This document shows positions 15,445 through 24,150 of a DNA stretch of 64,000 nucleotides, piece by piece. Every line of letters starts with the position of its first letter. Positions within the stretch are counted from its first letter, which is position 1. The position numbers were made by a program, and so were the translations under genes. Origin of the DNA: Streptomyces shenzhenensis (lineage in GTDB: Bacteria > Actinomycetota > Actinomycetes > Streptomycetales > Streptomycetaceae). The notes under the pieces were generated by a model. The model did not search any database. It was not told the origin of the DNA and was given only the letters and a program-made list of their open reading frames with translations. The stretch lies in NCBI RefSeq assembly GCF_021462265.1, contig NZ_JAJONF010000032.1, positions 48,051 through 112,050 of the forward strand, given 5' to 3'.

Positions 15445-17174
15445 TTGCCGGCCTCCTTGCTGCCCGCGACAGCGGCGGCGACCTGGCCGTGCTCCAGCTG
15501 CTCCAGGGCGGCGATCTCAGGGTGGTGCAGGTCGAACGCCGGGGATTCGCTGCGGATCCGCGGCAGCGTGACGAAGTTGTGCCGCGGCGGCGGGCAGGAG
15601 GTCGCCCACTCCAGCGAACGACCGTAGCCCCACGGGTCGTCGACGCCGACCGGCTTGCCGTACTTGGCCGTCTTCCACACGTTGTAGAGGAACGGCAGGA
15701 TCGACAGGCCGAGCAGGAAGGAGCTGATCGTCGAGATCGTGTTCAGCGTGGTGAAGCCGTCGGCCGCCAGGTAGTCGGCGTACCGGCGCGGCATGCCCTC
15801 GGCGCCCAGCCAGTGCTGGACCAGGAAGGTGCCGTGGAAGCCGATGAACAGCGTCCAGAAGGTGATCTTGCCGAGCCGCTCGTCGAGCATCTTGCCCGTC
15901 ATCTTCGGCCACCAGAAGTGGAAGCCGGAGAACATCGCGAAGACGACCGTGCCGAAGACCACGTAGTGGAAGTGGGCCACCACGAAGTACGAGTCGGACA
16001 CGTGGAAGTCCATCGGGGGCGAGGCCAGGATGACACCGGTCAGACCACCGAAGGTGAAGGTGATCAGGAAGCCGGTGGCCCAGAGCATCGGTGTCTCGAA
16101 GGACAGCGATCCCTTCCACATGGTGCCGATCCAGTTGAAGAACTTCACACCGGTCGGGACCGCGATCAGGAAGGTCATGAAGGAGAAGAACGGCAGCAGC
16201 ACGCCGCCGGTGACGTACATGTGGTGGGCCCACACGGTGATGGACAGACCGGCGATCGCGATGGTGGCCGCGATCAGACCCATGTAGCCGAACATCGGCT
16301 TACGGGAGAAGACCGGGATGACCTCGGAGATGATGCCGAAGAACGGCAGCGCGATGATGTACACCTCTGGGTGTCCGAAGAACCAGAAGAGGTGTTGCCA
16401 CAGCAGTGCTCCGCCGTTGGTGGCATCGAACACGTGGGCGCCGAATTTTCGGTCCGCCTCCAGGGCGAACAGCGCGGCGGCGAGGACGGGGAAGGCGAGC
16501 AGGACCAGGACGGCGGTCAGCAGCACGTTCCACACGAAGATCGGCATCCGGAACATCGTCATGCCGGGGGCACGCATGCAGATGATCGTGGTGATGAAGT
16601 TGACCGCGCCGAGGATGGTGCCGAAGCCGGACATGGCCAGACCCATGATCCACATGTCGGCGCCGAGGCCCGGCGAGCGGACCGCGTCCGACAGCGGGGA
16701 GTAGGCGAACCAGCCGAAGTCGGCCGCACCCTGCGGGGTGAGGAAACCTCCGACGGCGATGGTCGAGCCGAACAGGTAGAGCCAGTAGGCGAACATGTTC
16801 AGCCGCGGGAACGCGACGTCCGGCGCGCCGATCTGGAGCGGCATGATCCAGTTCGTGAAGCCGGCGAACAGCGGCGTCGCGAACATCAGCAGCATGATCG
16901 TGCCGTGCATCGTGAACGCCTGGTTGAACTGCTCGTTCGACATGATCTGCAGACCGGGGCGAGCGAGCTCGGCGCGCATCAGCAGCGCCATCACACCGCC
17001 GATCAGGAAGAACGCGAACGACGTGACCAGATACAGCGTTCCGATGGTCTTGTGGTCGGTGGTGGTGAGCCACTTGACGACCACGTTGCCGGGCTGCTTG
17101 CGCCTGACCGGCAGCTCGTTCTCGTACGAGTCCTCAGCTGCCGCGGCACCCTGGGGTTCGTTGAGGATGCTCAC
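15441..17174 (-). CDS. ctaD: cytochrome c oxidase subunit I
   Basis: A 577-residue polytopic membrane protein, the heme a/a3-CuB core of the terminal oxidase. The CuB/heme ligands are in WQHLFWFFGHPEVYI, ITVWAHHMY and SYFVVAHFHYVVFG. The GTG at 17172-17174 gives MSILNEPQGAAAAEDS, overlaps the ctaC stop (GTGA) and has GGGAGA upstream. It takes electrons from CuA on CtaC and reduces oxygen while pumping protons. The open frame continues 58 codons upstream, but that part lies within ctaC. Confidence 0.97.
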   Translation of the reverse strand: MSILNEPQGAAAAEDSYENELPVRRKQPGNVVVKWLTTTDHKTIGTLYLVTSFAFFLIGGVMALLMRAELARPGLQIMSNEQFNQAFTMHGTIMLLMFATPLFAGFTNWIMPLQIGAPDVAFPRLNMFAYWLYLFGSTIAVGGFLTPQGAADFGWFAYSPLSDAVRSPGLGADMWIMGLAMSGFGTILGAVNFITTIICMRAPGMTMFRMPIFVWNVLLTAVLVLLAFPVLAAALFALEADRKFGAHVFDATNGGALLWQHLFWFFGHPEVYIIALPFFGIISEVIPVFSRKPMFGYMGLIAATIAIAGLSITVWAHHMYVTGGVLLPFFSFMTFLIAVPTGVKFFNWIGTMWKGSLSFETPMLWATGFLITFTFGGLTGVILASPPMDFHVSDSYFVVAHFHYVVFGTVVFAMFSGFHFWWPKMTGKMLDERLGKITFWTLFIGFHGTFLVQHWLGAEGMPRRYADYLAADGFTTLNTISTISSFLLGLSILPFLYNVWKTAKYGKPVGVDDPWGYGRSLEWATSCPPPRHNFVTLPRIRSESPAFDLHHPEIAALEQLEHGQVAAAVAGSKEAGK

Positions 17175-18133
17175 AGGTTGTTCGTCTCCCGGTTCTTCTC
17201 GTGGCTCGTCTGCGCGATGCCGGCGGGAATGTAACCGGTCTGCCCCTTCTTGGCGAGGTCCTTGAGGTGCTGCTGGTAACGCTCGGGCGAGACGACCTTC
17301 ACGTTGAACAGCATCCGGGAGTGGTCGACGCCGCAGAGTTCGGCACACTTGCCGAGGAAGGTGCCCTCCTGGTTGGGAGTCACCTGGAATGCGTTGGTGT
17401 GGCCCGGGATGACGTCCATCTTCATCAGGAACGGCACCACCCAGAAGGAGTGGATGACGTCACGCGAGGTGAGGACGAAGCGGACGGTCTCACCCTTGGG
17501 CAGCCAGAGCGTCGGACCGGGGTTGCCGGTCTGCGGGTTCTTCGTGCCGGGCGTGCCGACGTCGTAGACACCGCCGGCGGCCGCCGGGAAGTCCTTCTTG
17601 AACCGGTCCGGAATGGCGTCCAGGTTCGTGTCGGTCTTCGCGTCGCCGGTGACACCGTCGACGGGCGTGATGTAGTTGAAGCCCCAGCTCCACTGGAAGC
17701 CCACCACGTTCACCGTGACGTCGGGCTTCTTGTCGGTGAGGCTGAGCAGCTTCGTCTCGTCGCGGGCCGTGAAGTAGAACAGCACCGAGACGATGATGAG
17801 CGGCACCACCGTGTACAGGGCCTCGATCGGCATGTTGTACCGGGTCTGGGCCGGGACCTCGATCTTGGTGCGGCTGCGCCGGTGGAAGATGGCGCTCCAG
17901 ATGATCAGACCCCACACCAGCACGCCGACGGCGAGCGCGGCGGCCCAGGAGCCCTGCCACAGGGAGAGGATCCGCGGAGCCTCTTCCGTGGTCGGGGTGG
18001 GCATACCAAGGCGGGGGAAGTCCTTGTATGTGCAACCGGTAGCGGTCGCCAGGACCAGGCCCGCGGTCATTGCCTGCAGCAGCTTCCGCCGCATCGGGCG
18101 CCGCGGCGAGCGGTCGGAGCCGTTGGGACTCAC
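17171..18133 (-). CDS. ctaC: cytochrome c oxidase subunit II
   Basis: A 320-residue lipoprotein-type subunit II. The chosen GTG at 18131-18133 gives MSPNGSDRSPRRPMRRKLLQ with GGAAGG 7 bases upstream. A basic start, a hydrophobic segment and the lipobox ATGC indicate lipid anchoring. Two transmembrane segments follow (about residues 60-85 and 110-130), then the periplasmic CuA cupredoxin domain with GFQWSWGF and CAELCGVDHSRM, which supply the CuA ligands. It receives electrons from QcrC. It heads the ctaC-ctaD-ctaF operon. Confidence 0.96.
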   Translation of the reverse strand: MSPNGSDRSPRRPMRRKLLQAMTAGLVLATATGCTYKDFPRLGMPTPTTEEAPRILSLWQGSWAAALAVGVLVWGLIIWSAIFHRRSRTKIEVPAQTRYNMPIEALYTVVPLIIVSVLFYFTARDETKLLSLTDKKPDVTVNVVGFQWSWGFNYITPVDGVTGDAKTDTNLDAIPDRFKKDFPAAAGGVYDVGTPGTKNPQTGNPGPTLWLPKGETVRFVLTSRDVIHSFWVVPFLMKMDVIPGHTNAFQVTPNQEGTFLGKCAELCGVDHSRMLFNVKVVSPERYQQHLKDLAKKGQTGYIPAGIAQTSHEKNRETNNL

Positions 18134-18463
18134 GTAGCGCCTTCCCGAGAGTCTCGCCCGCGCGGTCGGCTGCGGCCTTCTCGCTGGTCGGTCGCCGCCC
18201 TGCGTCGGGCAGGGGTTTGGATGTTTATGCGGAGCAAACCCTAGCCGACGCCCTCCGGGGGTTCGCGGGGAGGGGGGCATACGCGTCGCCTGTCACTCGG
18301 TTGGGGTGGGATTGGGCGCCCAATAGCTCGGGTTGTCGCGGTTTGCGGTGCGGGTGCGGGTGCGTTGTGGCTTGTCGCGCCCCGCGGCGGAGCCGCACAG
18401 GGACCTGGCCACGGCCCCGCGCCCCAGAGGCCGGGTGCTCCACCGGAGTCTTACCGTTGCCGT
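18134..18463. promoter_or_regulatory. divergent promoter region of ctaC and the desulfurase-TusA gene
   Basis: A 330-base gap between divergent genes. It contains a 7-bp inverted repeat GGGTTTG (18213-18219) and CAAACCC (18235-18241) upstream of ctaC, and a G/C-rich stretch with part of the hairpin repeat family (GCGGAGCCGCACAG near 18388, then GGCCCCGCGCCCC near 18413). I cannot assign promoter hexamers with confidence. Confidence 0.4.
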
Positions 18464-19843
18464 GTGCCCTACTTCGATGCCGCGTCCGCCGCCCCCCTCC
18501 ATCCCGTCGCCCGTCAGGCGTTGTTGGCCGCCCTGGACGACGGGTGGGCCGACCCCTCCCGGCTGTATCGCGAGGGGCGCAAGGCGCGCATGCTGCTGGA
18601 CGCCGCCCGGGAGGCGGCTGCCGAGGCCGTCGGCTGCCGGGCGGACGAGCTGACGTTCACGCCGTCCGGGACACGGTCCGTCCATACGGGCATGGCAGGC
18701 GCGTTGGCCGGTCGGCGCCGTACCGGACGCCACCTGATCGTGTCAGCCGTCGAACACTCCTCGGTACTGCATGCGGCCGAGGTGTTCGAGGCGGAGGGCG
18801 GTCAGGTGACCCGGGTGCCGGTGGCGCGGACGGGAGCGGTGGACGTCGGCTCCTACCGGGCCGCGCTGCGGCCGGACACCGCGCTCGCCTGCCTCCAGTC
18901 GGCCAACCACGAGGTGGGGACCGTGCAGCCGGTGGCGGCGGTGGCCGAGGTGTGCCGGGCGGCCGGGGTGCCGTTGCTGGTGGACGCCGCGCAGTCGCTG
19001 GGGTGGGGACCGGTGGAGGGCGACTGGTCGTTGCTGACGGCGAGTGCGCACAAATGGGGCGGGCCGAGTGGAGTGGGGCTGCTGGCCGTGCGCAAGGGGG
19101 TGCGGTTCGCGGTCCAAGGAGCGGTCGACGAGCGGGAGTCGGGGCGGGCGCCCGGCTTCGAGAACCTGCCGGCGATCGTCGCGGCCGCCGCGTCGCTGCG
19201 GGCCGTACGGGCGGAGGCCGAGCAGGAGGCCGTACGGCTGCGGGCGCTGACGGCGCGGATCCGGGCGCGGGTGCCGGAGTTGGTGCCGGACGTGGAGGTG
19301 GTGGGCGACGCGGAGCGCCGCCTGCCCGGGATCGTCACCTTCTCCTGTCTCTATGTCGACGGAGAGACATTGCTGCACGAGCTGGACCGGGAGGGTTTCT
19401 CCGTCTCGTCCGGATCGTCCTGCACGAGCAGCACCCTGACGCCGAGCCATGTGCTCAAGGCGATGGGTGTGCTGAGTGAGGGGAACGTGCGGGTGTCGCT
19501 GCCGACGGGGGCGGCCGAGGCCGACGTCGACCGCTTCCTGGCGGTGCTGCCGGGGGTGGTGGCGGGGGTGCGGGAGAAGCTGGGCGCCCCGCTGCCGGCG
19601 GCGACGGCGGTCCGCGCCGAGGAGACGGTCGTCGACTCACTGGGCAAGCGGTGCCCCATCCCGGTCATCGAACTGGCGAAGGTCATCGGCACCGTGCCGG
19701 TGGGCGGCAGAGTACGGGTCCTGTCCGACGACGAGGCGGCCCGGCTGGACATCCCGGCTTGGTGCGAGATGCGGGGTCAGGCGTACGAGGGTGAGGAACC
19801 GGCGGACGAAGGTACGGCCTACCTGGTGCGCCGGGTGAGCTGA
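18464..19843 (+). CDS. cysteine desulfurase fused to a C-terminal TusA domain
   Basis: A 459-residue fusion. The N-terminal part (about 1-375) is a group I NifS/IscS-like PLP enzyme: the PLP lysine is in SAHKWGGPSGVG and the catalytic Cys loop is SSGSSCTSS. The C-terminal part (about 385-459) is a TusA/SirA-like sulfurtransferase with the active motif CPIP in LGKRCPIPVIELAK. TusA normally accepts persulfide from IscS and passes it to tRNA thiolation or molybdenum-cofactor pathways, so the fusion joins donor and first acceptor in one chain. The GTG at 18464 gives MPYFDAASAAPLHPVA, the usual start of the family. The ribosome-binding site is weak. It may supply sulfur for the formate dehydrogenase cofactor, but that is speculation. 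Confidence 0.9.
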   Translation: MPYFDAASAAPLHPVARQALLAALDDGWADPSRLYREGRKARMLLDAAREAAAEAVGCRADELTFTPSGTRSVHTGMAGALAGRRRTGRHLIVSAVEHSSVLHAAEVFEAEGGQVTRVPVARTGAVDVGSYRAALRPDTALACLQSANHEVGTVQPVAAVAEVCRAAGVPLLVDAAQSLGWGPVEGDWSLLTASAHKWGGPSGVGLLAVRKGVRFAVQGAVDERESGRAPGFENLPAIVAAAASLRAVRAEAEQEAVRLRALTARIRARVPELVPDVEVVGDAERRLPGIVTFSCLYVDGETLLHELDREGFSVSSGSSCTSSTLTPSHVLKAMGVLSEGNVRVSLPTGAAEADVDRFLAVLPGVVAGVREKLGAPLPAATAVRAEETVVDSLGKRCPIPVIELAKVIGTVPVGGRVRVLSDDEAARLDIPAWCEMRGQAYEGEEPADEGTAYLVRRVS

Positions 19844-19918
19844 GCGCCCCCTTCGGTGGCGCGGGGCTGTGTCGGTCCGCGGCTGCCGCCGCGTGGGCAC
19901 GACCAGCCCCCACGCACC
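19844..19918. repeat. Streptomyces intergenic hairpin repeat, copy 4 (degenerate)
   Basis: GCGCCCCCTTCGGTGGCGCGGGGCTGTGTCGG is followed by GCCGCCGCGTGGGCACGACCAGCCCCCACG, a diverged member of the family seen at 38942 and 53090. It lies between convergent genes and may terminate both. Confidence 0.55.
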
Positions 19919-19932
19919 CGCACCCGGCGACG

Positions 19933-20907
19933 TCAGACCAGATGCTCCCGGACCTCCTGAGCGGCCTCGTCCCCGTACGCCTTGGTGAACCGCTCCATGA
20001 AGTGCCCCCGGAGCAGCTGGTACTCCTGCGTCCCCACGGTCTCGATGACGAGAGTCGCGAGCATGCACCCCACCTGAGCCGCCCGCTCCAGCGAGACCCC
20101 CCACGCGAGGCCCGAGAGGAACCCCGCGCGGAACGCGTCGCCGACCCCCGTCGGGTCGGCCTTGCGCTCCTCGTCGGGGCAGCCGACCTCGATGGTCTCG
20201 TCGCCGACCCGCTCGATCCGCACCCCGCGTGCGCCGAGCGTGGTCACCCGGTGGCCGACCTTCGCGAGGATCTCCTCGTCGCTCCAGCCGGTCTTCGTCT
20301 CGATGAGCCCCTTCTCGTACTCGTTGGAGAAGAGGTACGTCGCGCCCTCCAGCAGTATCCGGACCTCGTCGCCGTTCATCCGGGCGATCTGCTGGGAGAA
20401 GTCGGCGGCGAAGGGGATGGCCCGGGCCCGGCACTCCTCCGTGTGACGGAGCATGCCCTCCGGGTCGTCCGCGCCGATCAGGACCAGGTCGAGTCCGCCC
20501 ACCCGGTCGGCCACCGTCTTGAGCTCGATCAGCCGGGCCTCGCTCATCGCACCCGTGTAGAAGGAGCCGATCTGGTTGTGGTCGGCGTCGGTCGTGCACA
20601 CGAAACGAGCGGTGTGCAGGGTCTCCGAGATGCGGACGGAGTCCGTGTCGACGCCGTGCCGGTCGAGCCACGCCCGGTACTCGTCGAAGTCGGAGCCGGC
20701 CGCGCCGACCAGGATCGGCCGGGTGCCGAGCTGTCCCATGCCGAACGCGATGTTCGCGCCGACGCCGCCCCGGCGTACGTCCAGGTTGTCGACCAGGAAG
20801 GACAGCGAGACCGTGTGCAGCTGGTCCGCGACGAACTGGTCGGCGAAGCGGCCGGGGAAAGTCATGAGGTGGTCGGTGGCGATGGAGCCGGTGACTGCGA
20901 TGCGCAC
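19933..20907 (-). CDS. PfkB-family carbohydrate/adenosine kinase
   Basis: A 324-residue sugar/nucleoside kinase of the ribokinase (PfkB) fold. The GTG at 20905-20907 gives MRIAVTGSIATDHLMTFPG with AGGAGAG 9 bases upstream. An in-frame start at 21033 would add 42 residues of poor composition. Signatures are RRGGVGANIAFGMGQLG (substrate binding, about residues 40-56) and DPTGVGDAFRAGFLSGLAWG with the catalytic Asp (about 255-275). The position next to the respiratory genes matches the M. tuberculosis adenosine kinase gene (adoK/cbhK), so adenosine is a plausible substrate. A closely related sugar kinase cannot be excluded. Confidence 0.9.
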   Translation of the reverse strand: MRIAVTGSIATDHLMTFPGRFADQFVADQLHTVSLSFLVDNLDVRRGGVGANIAFGMGQLGTRPILVGAAGSDFDEYRAWLDRHGVDTDSVRISETLHTARFVCTTDADHNQIGSFYTGAMSEARLIELKTVADRVGGLDLVLIGADDPEGMLRHTEECRARAIPFAADFSQQIARMNGDEVRILLEGATYLFSNEYEKGLIETKTGWSDEEILAKVGHRVTTLGARGVRIERVGDETIEVGCPDEERKADPTGVGDAFRAGFLSGLAWGVSLERAAQVGCMLATLVIETVGTQEYQLLRGHFMERFTKAYGDEAAQEVREHLV

Positions 20908-21088
20908 GGCTGGGACTCTCCTGAGGAAATAAGAAGGCCGCGCGACAGCGCTCGTTGGAAGCGCGGTGACGGGCGGACGAGAGTGATGGACAGTTAACGC
21001 TACCGGGTCGGGTGGGCGCCCTGAAGGCGCCAAAACTACCCGATAGTAGCCCTTTCTTCGCGGCCTCTGGCGTGCTTACGGTTCCGAC

Positions 21089-21298
21089 ATGACGAACCTC
21101 AAGGTCCACGCCCCCGCTCCGGCCGACCTCGACGGCGACCTGGCGTCGCTGCGCGGGGACTGCGCCCGGATGGCCGGGCACTGGGCGGTTCCCGAGCACA
21201 GCGATGCCCGTCCCGTGCCGCCGTCACTCATCCACGGGGTGACCGTGCCGAAGAAGTCCGCCAGGCTCCTGGACGCGATGTCCGACTACGGCGACTGA
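21089..21298 (+). CDS. small conserved-looking hypothetical protein
   Basis: A 69-residue soluble protein starting MTNLKVHAPAPADLDGDLASLRG and ending ARLLDAMSDYGD. It has no transmembrane segment, Cys pair or motif that I recognise. There is one ATG start at 21089 and no clear ribosome-binding site. It lies divergent to the PfkB kinase and just upstream of the membrane-anchored gene at 21404. Codon bias fits a real gene, but it is short. Confidence 0.5.
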   Translation: MTNLKVHAPAPADLDGDLASLRGDCARMAGHWAVPEHSDARPVPPSLIHGVTVPKKSARLLDAMSDYGD

Positions 21299-21403
21299 GT
21301 CCCGCCCCGGCGCGTTTCCAGGGAACCGCGCGCTCCCCTCCCGCGTCCCATCGCCGTCCCCCGCGAGGGGGAGGCGGGATATGACACGGCAAGGAGCGAT
21401 GCG

Positions 21404-23455
21404 GTGAAGAGCGAGCGACCCGAGAACGACGGCGACGCGGCCGCGGGCAGCGCCGGGGAGCCCCCCGAGGACCGGCAGGCCACGAAGCCGCCGAAGGCTG
21501 CCGAGGCCGACGCGCGGGCCGTGGCGGGGTCCGCCGAGGGCACCGCGGCACAGGTTCCGGGGCCGAAGGAGGCCGCCGAGCCGGGGGTGGCCCCCGACCC
21601 CGGGCCCGATGAGGCCCCCGAGCCCGACCTGTCCCCTGCCGCCGAGGCGGCCCCGAAGCCCTCGGACGCCTCCGCCGGGTCCTCGAGCTCCCCGACCGAG
21701 CCGTCGGACTCCCCCGCCGCGTCCCCGGACTCCCATGCCGAGCCCTCGGCCCCCTCCGCCGGACCCTCGGGCTCCCCGACCGAGCCGTCGGACTCCCCCG
21801 CCGCGTCCCCGGACTCCCATGCCGAGCCCTCGGACTCCCCGACCGGCTCCTCGGACTCCCCCACCAGCCCCTCGGGCACCTCCACCAGCCCCTCGGGCAC
21901 CTCCACCAGCCCCTCGGGCACCTCCACCAGCCCCTCGGGCACCTCCACCGAGCCCTCGGTCTCCCCCACCGAGCCGGAAGCGGCTCCCGGTGTTCCCGAG
22001 ACGGCGCCCGAGGCCGTGGCCGAGGGGGACGCCGATGACCTCGCCGCCCCCCGCCGCCGCTCCCCCGCCCTCGTCATCGCCTCCGTGGCCGCCGCCGTCC
22101 TCCTCGTCGGCGGTGGCGGCGCCTACCTCGCCGCGCACACCGGCTCCGGTTCCGGCTCCGGCGGTACCGCCGCGGGCGCGTCCGGCGGTGCCACTCCCCC
22201 GCCCCTCGCCCTGGACGGCTACTCCTCCGGCGGCAACGGCGTGGCCCCGGGTGAGCCCAACCCCTACGGGGTGACCTACAGGGCGAGCGGGACGCTCCCC
22301 GCCGGCCCCGGGTCGGCCGCCGTCTACCAGGCCTCCGGTGACGTCTCCAAGGACCGGGTCGCCGCCCTCGCGAAGGCGCTCGGGGTCGAGGGGGCCCCGG
22401 TGGCCGAGGGGCAGATCTGGAAGGCCGGCACCGACAACGACGGCTCCGGCGGGAGTCTCCAGGTGAACCGGACGGCCCCGGGCCTGTGGACGTACAGCCG
22501 CTACGCCCCGGGCACCGACAACTGCAAGACCGGCCCGGTGTGCACACGGGACCCGGTGGTGCCGGCCGGTGACCCGGTGAGCGTCGCCGACGCCGAGAAG
22601 GCGGCGGCGCCGGTGCTGAAGGCGCTCGGCCAGGACGACGCGAAGCTCGACGCGAGCCAGGTGATGGGGGGCCTGCGGGTGGTGAACGCCGGGCCGGTGG
22701 TCGGCGGGCTGCCGACGTACGGCTGGTCGACCGGGCTGACCGTCGGCACGCAGGGCGAGGTGGTCAGCGGCAACGGGATGCTCGCGACGCCGGCGAAGGG
22801 CGCCACGTATCCGGTGCTGAGCGCCGCGAAGACGCTGGCCCTGCTGAACGCGGCGCCGGGCTCCGGGCACCGGATGGGCATCGGCGGCTGCGCCGCTCCC
22901 GTCCCGCCGAAGGACCGGCTGGAGCAGCCGTGCGCCGCGGCGTCGCCGTCGGCGTCCTCGGCCGTGATCGAGAAGGCGGTGTTCGGGCTGGCGTCGCAGT
23001 CGGTCGGCGGCCGGCCGGCGCTGGTGCCGTCCTGGCTGTTCCAGGTGCGCGGGGCGGCGGACGCGTACACCGTCACCTATCCGGCGGTGGACCCGGAGTA
23101 CCTGGTCCCGGCCTCGGCGGCGGCCCCCTCGCCGAGTGCGAGCGCGAGTGCCTCGCCGGGGTCCGCGAAGGACGTGAAGGTGGACGGGTACACGGCCGAC
23201 GGCCGTGATCTGACCGTCGCCTTCACCGGCGGGGTGTGCGCCGACTACAAGGCGACGGCGGACGAGGGTTCGGAGCAGGTGGTGGTGAAGGTGACCGCGA
23301 CGCCCTGGCCGGACAAGATCTGCGTCATGATCGCCAAGCAGTACCACCAGACGGTCCGCCTGGACGCGCCGCTGGACGGCCGGAAGGTGGTCGGCACGGA
23401 CGGCAAGGCCGTACCGAAGGAGCAGGCGACGCCGCTGAACCCGCAGGCGGGCTGA
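21404..23455 (+). CDS. membrane-anchored protein with Ser/Pro-rich repeat region
   Basis: A 683-residue protein. Residues 1-200 are low-complexity Pro, Ser, Glu and Ala with tandem repeats (see repeats at 21687 and 21866) and are predicted cytoplasmic. A transmembrane segment follows at about 224-248 (ALVIASVAAAVLLVGGGGAYLAAHT). The remaining 430 residues are an outside domain with five or more Cys, no motif that I recognise, and a short Ser/Ala linker near residue 575. The GTG at 21404 has AAGGAG upstream. A conserved membrane protein also lies between the adenosine kinase and HesB genes in mycobacteria, so this is probably its counterpart. Function unknown. Confidence 0.8.
   Translation: MKSERPENDGDAAAGSAGEPPEDRQATKPPKAAEADARAVAGSAEGTAAQVPGPKEAAEPGVAPDPGPDEAPEPDLSPAAEAAPKPSDASAGSSSSPTEPSDSPAASPDSHAEPSAPSAGPSGSPTEPSDSPAASPDSHAEPSDSPTGSSDSPTSPSGTSTSPSGTSTSPSGTSTSPSGTSTEPSVSPTEPEAAPGVPETAPEAVAEGDADDLAAPRRRSPALVIASVAAAVLLVGGGGAYLAAHTGSGSGSGGTAAGASGGATPPPLALDGYSSGGNGVAPGEPNPYGVTYRASGTLPAGPGSAAVYQASGDVSKDRVAALAKALGVEGAPVAEGQIWKAGTDNDGSGGSLQVNRTAPGLWTYSRYAPGTDNCKTGPVCTRDPVVPAGDPVSVADAEKAAAPVLKALGQDDAKLDASQVMGGLRVVNAGPVVGGLPTYGWSTGLTVGTQGEVVSGNGMLATPAKGATYPVLSAAKTLALLNAAPGSGHRMGIGGCAAPVPPKDRLEQPCAAASPSASSAVIEKAVFGLASQSVGGRPALVPSWLFQVRGAADAYTVTYPAVDPEYLVPASAAAPSPSASASASPGSAKDVKVDGYTADGRDLTVAFTGGVCADYKATADEGSEQVVVKVTATPWPDKICVMIAKQYHQTVRLDAPLDGRKVVGTDGKAVPKEQATPLNPQAG
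21687..21833 (+). repeat. 84-bp-period direct repeat in the Ser/Pro-rich region
   Basis: A 63-base segment at 21687-21749 recurs essentially unchanged at 21771-21833 (both contain GCTCCCCGACCGAGCC and end GCCGAGCCCTCGG). It codes twice for SSPTEPSDSPAASPDSHAEPS-like sequence. The period (84) equals four 21-base units of the adjacent array, so both probably arose by slippage or unequal crossing-over. Confidence 0.85.
21866..21949 (+). repeat. 21-bp tandem repeat, four copies
   Basis: The unit AGCCCCTCGGGCACCTCCACC occurs four times in a row without change and codes for the heptad SPSGTST. The next unit (GAGCCCTCGG...) is diverged. Such arrays vary in copy number between strains. Confidence 0.92.
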
Positions 23456-23468
23456 GCCGGCACACGCG

Positions 23469-23505
23469 AAGGCGGCGGCCCCTCACCACGAGGGGCCGCC
23501 GCCTT
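23469..23505. terminator. bidirectional terminator between the anchored protein and HesB genes
   Basis: A 15-bp perfect stem (AAGGCGGCGGCCCCT at 23469-23483 with 23491-23505) and a 7-base loop. It lies 13 bases after the + strand stop and 20 bases beyond the stop of the minus-strand gene, with A/T at the stem base on both sides. Confidence 0.88.
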
Positions 23506-23524
23506 GCCGCCGTTGCCGCTCGGC

Positions 23525-23881
23525 TCAGCTGAACGAGTCGCCGCAGGCGCAGGAACCGGTCGCGTTCGGGTTGTCGATCGTGAAGCCCTGCTTCTCGATG
23601 GTGTCGACGAAGTCGATCGACGCGCCACCCAGGTACGGAGCGCTCATGCGGTCGGTGACGACCTTGACCCCGCCGAAGTCCTTGACGACGTCGCCGTCGA
23701 GGGAACGCTCGTCGAAGAAGAGCTGGTAGCGCAGGCCGGAGCAGCCACCGGGCTGGACGGCGACGCGCAGGGCGAGGTCGTCACGGCCTTCCTGGTCGAG
23801 CAGGGCCTTGACCTTGGCCGCGGCGGCGTCGCTCAGGATGATGCCGTCGGTGGCGGTGCTGGTCTCGTCCGATACGGACAT
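23525..23881 (-). CDS. erpA: iron-sulfur cluster insertion/carrier protein, HesB/ErpA type
   Basis: A 118-residue A-type Fe-S carrier. The three cluster ligands are Cys in GGCSGLRYQLFF and the C-x-C of GSCACGDSF at the C-terminus. Such proteins take clusters from a scaffold and pass them to apo-targets, such as the [4Fe-4S] enzyme NadA encoded divergently at 24151. The ATG at 23881 has CGGGAGAG about 7 bases upstream. The usual length and complete ligand set make the family call secure. The exact paralogue name is by similarity only. Confidence 0.93.
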   Translation of the reverse strand: MSVSDETSTATDGIILSDAAAAKVKALLDQEGRDDLALRVAVQPGGCSGLRYQLFFDERSLDGDVVKDFGGVKVVTDRMSAPYLGGASIDFVDTIEKQGFTIDNPNATGSCACGDSFS

Positions 23882-24081
23882 CTACATCTCTCCCGGGTTG
23901 TACGGAGACTGCTTGCCGACGAGTGCAACCGGCGCGTCCGCTGATTCATTCCGGGCCGGCATGCGCGTTCTCGCGTTGTCCTACCTCTTCATGCTCGCAC
24001 ATGCCCGAAGTGGCGCCCAGCAGTCGCCGCCACCCTCCCGTTGGGCGGCCGGGATTGATGTCACATCGACACTATGGCCAT

Positions 24082-24116
24082 CGTCAAAGTGACGTGAAGC
24101 GGTTATGATAGATAAC
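24082..24116. promoter_or_regulatory. inverted repeats in the nadA promoter region
   Basis: Two small palindromes lie just upstream of nadA: CGTCA-AAG-TGACG at 24082-24094 and GTTAT-GATAG-ATAAC at 24102-24116. The second overlaps a plausible -10 region (TATGAT at 24105-24110), about 40 bases from the start. The divergent erpA/nadA gap (269 bases) is AT-richer here than its surroundings. A NAD-responsive repressor site is possible, but I do not recognise a known consensus. Confidence 0.4.
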
Positions 24117-24150
24117 GTCAGAACGACGAAAAGTAGAAAGGGTGCGTGCC

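Noticed and set aside
21866..21949. A CRISPR-like array
   Set aside because: The 21-base units are contiguous without spacers and lie in frame within a coding region.
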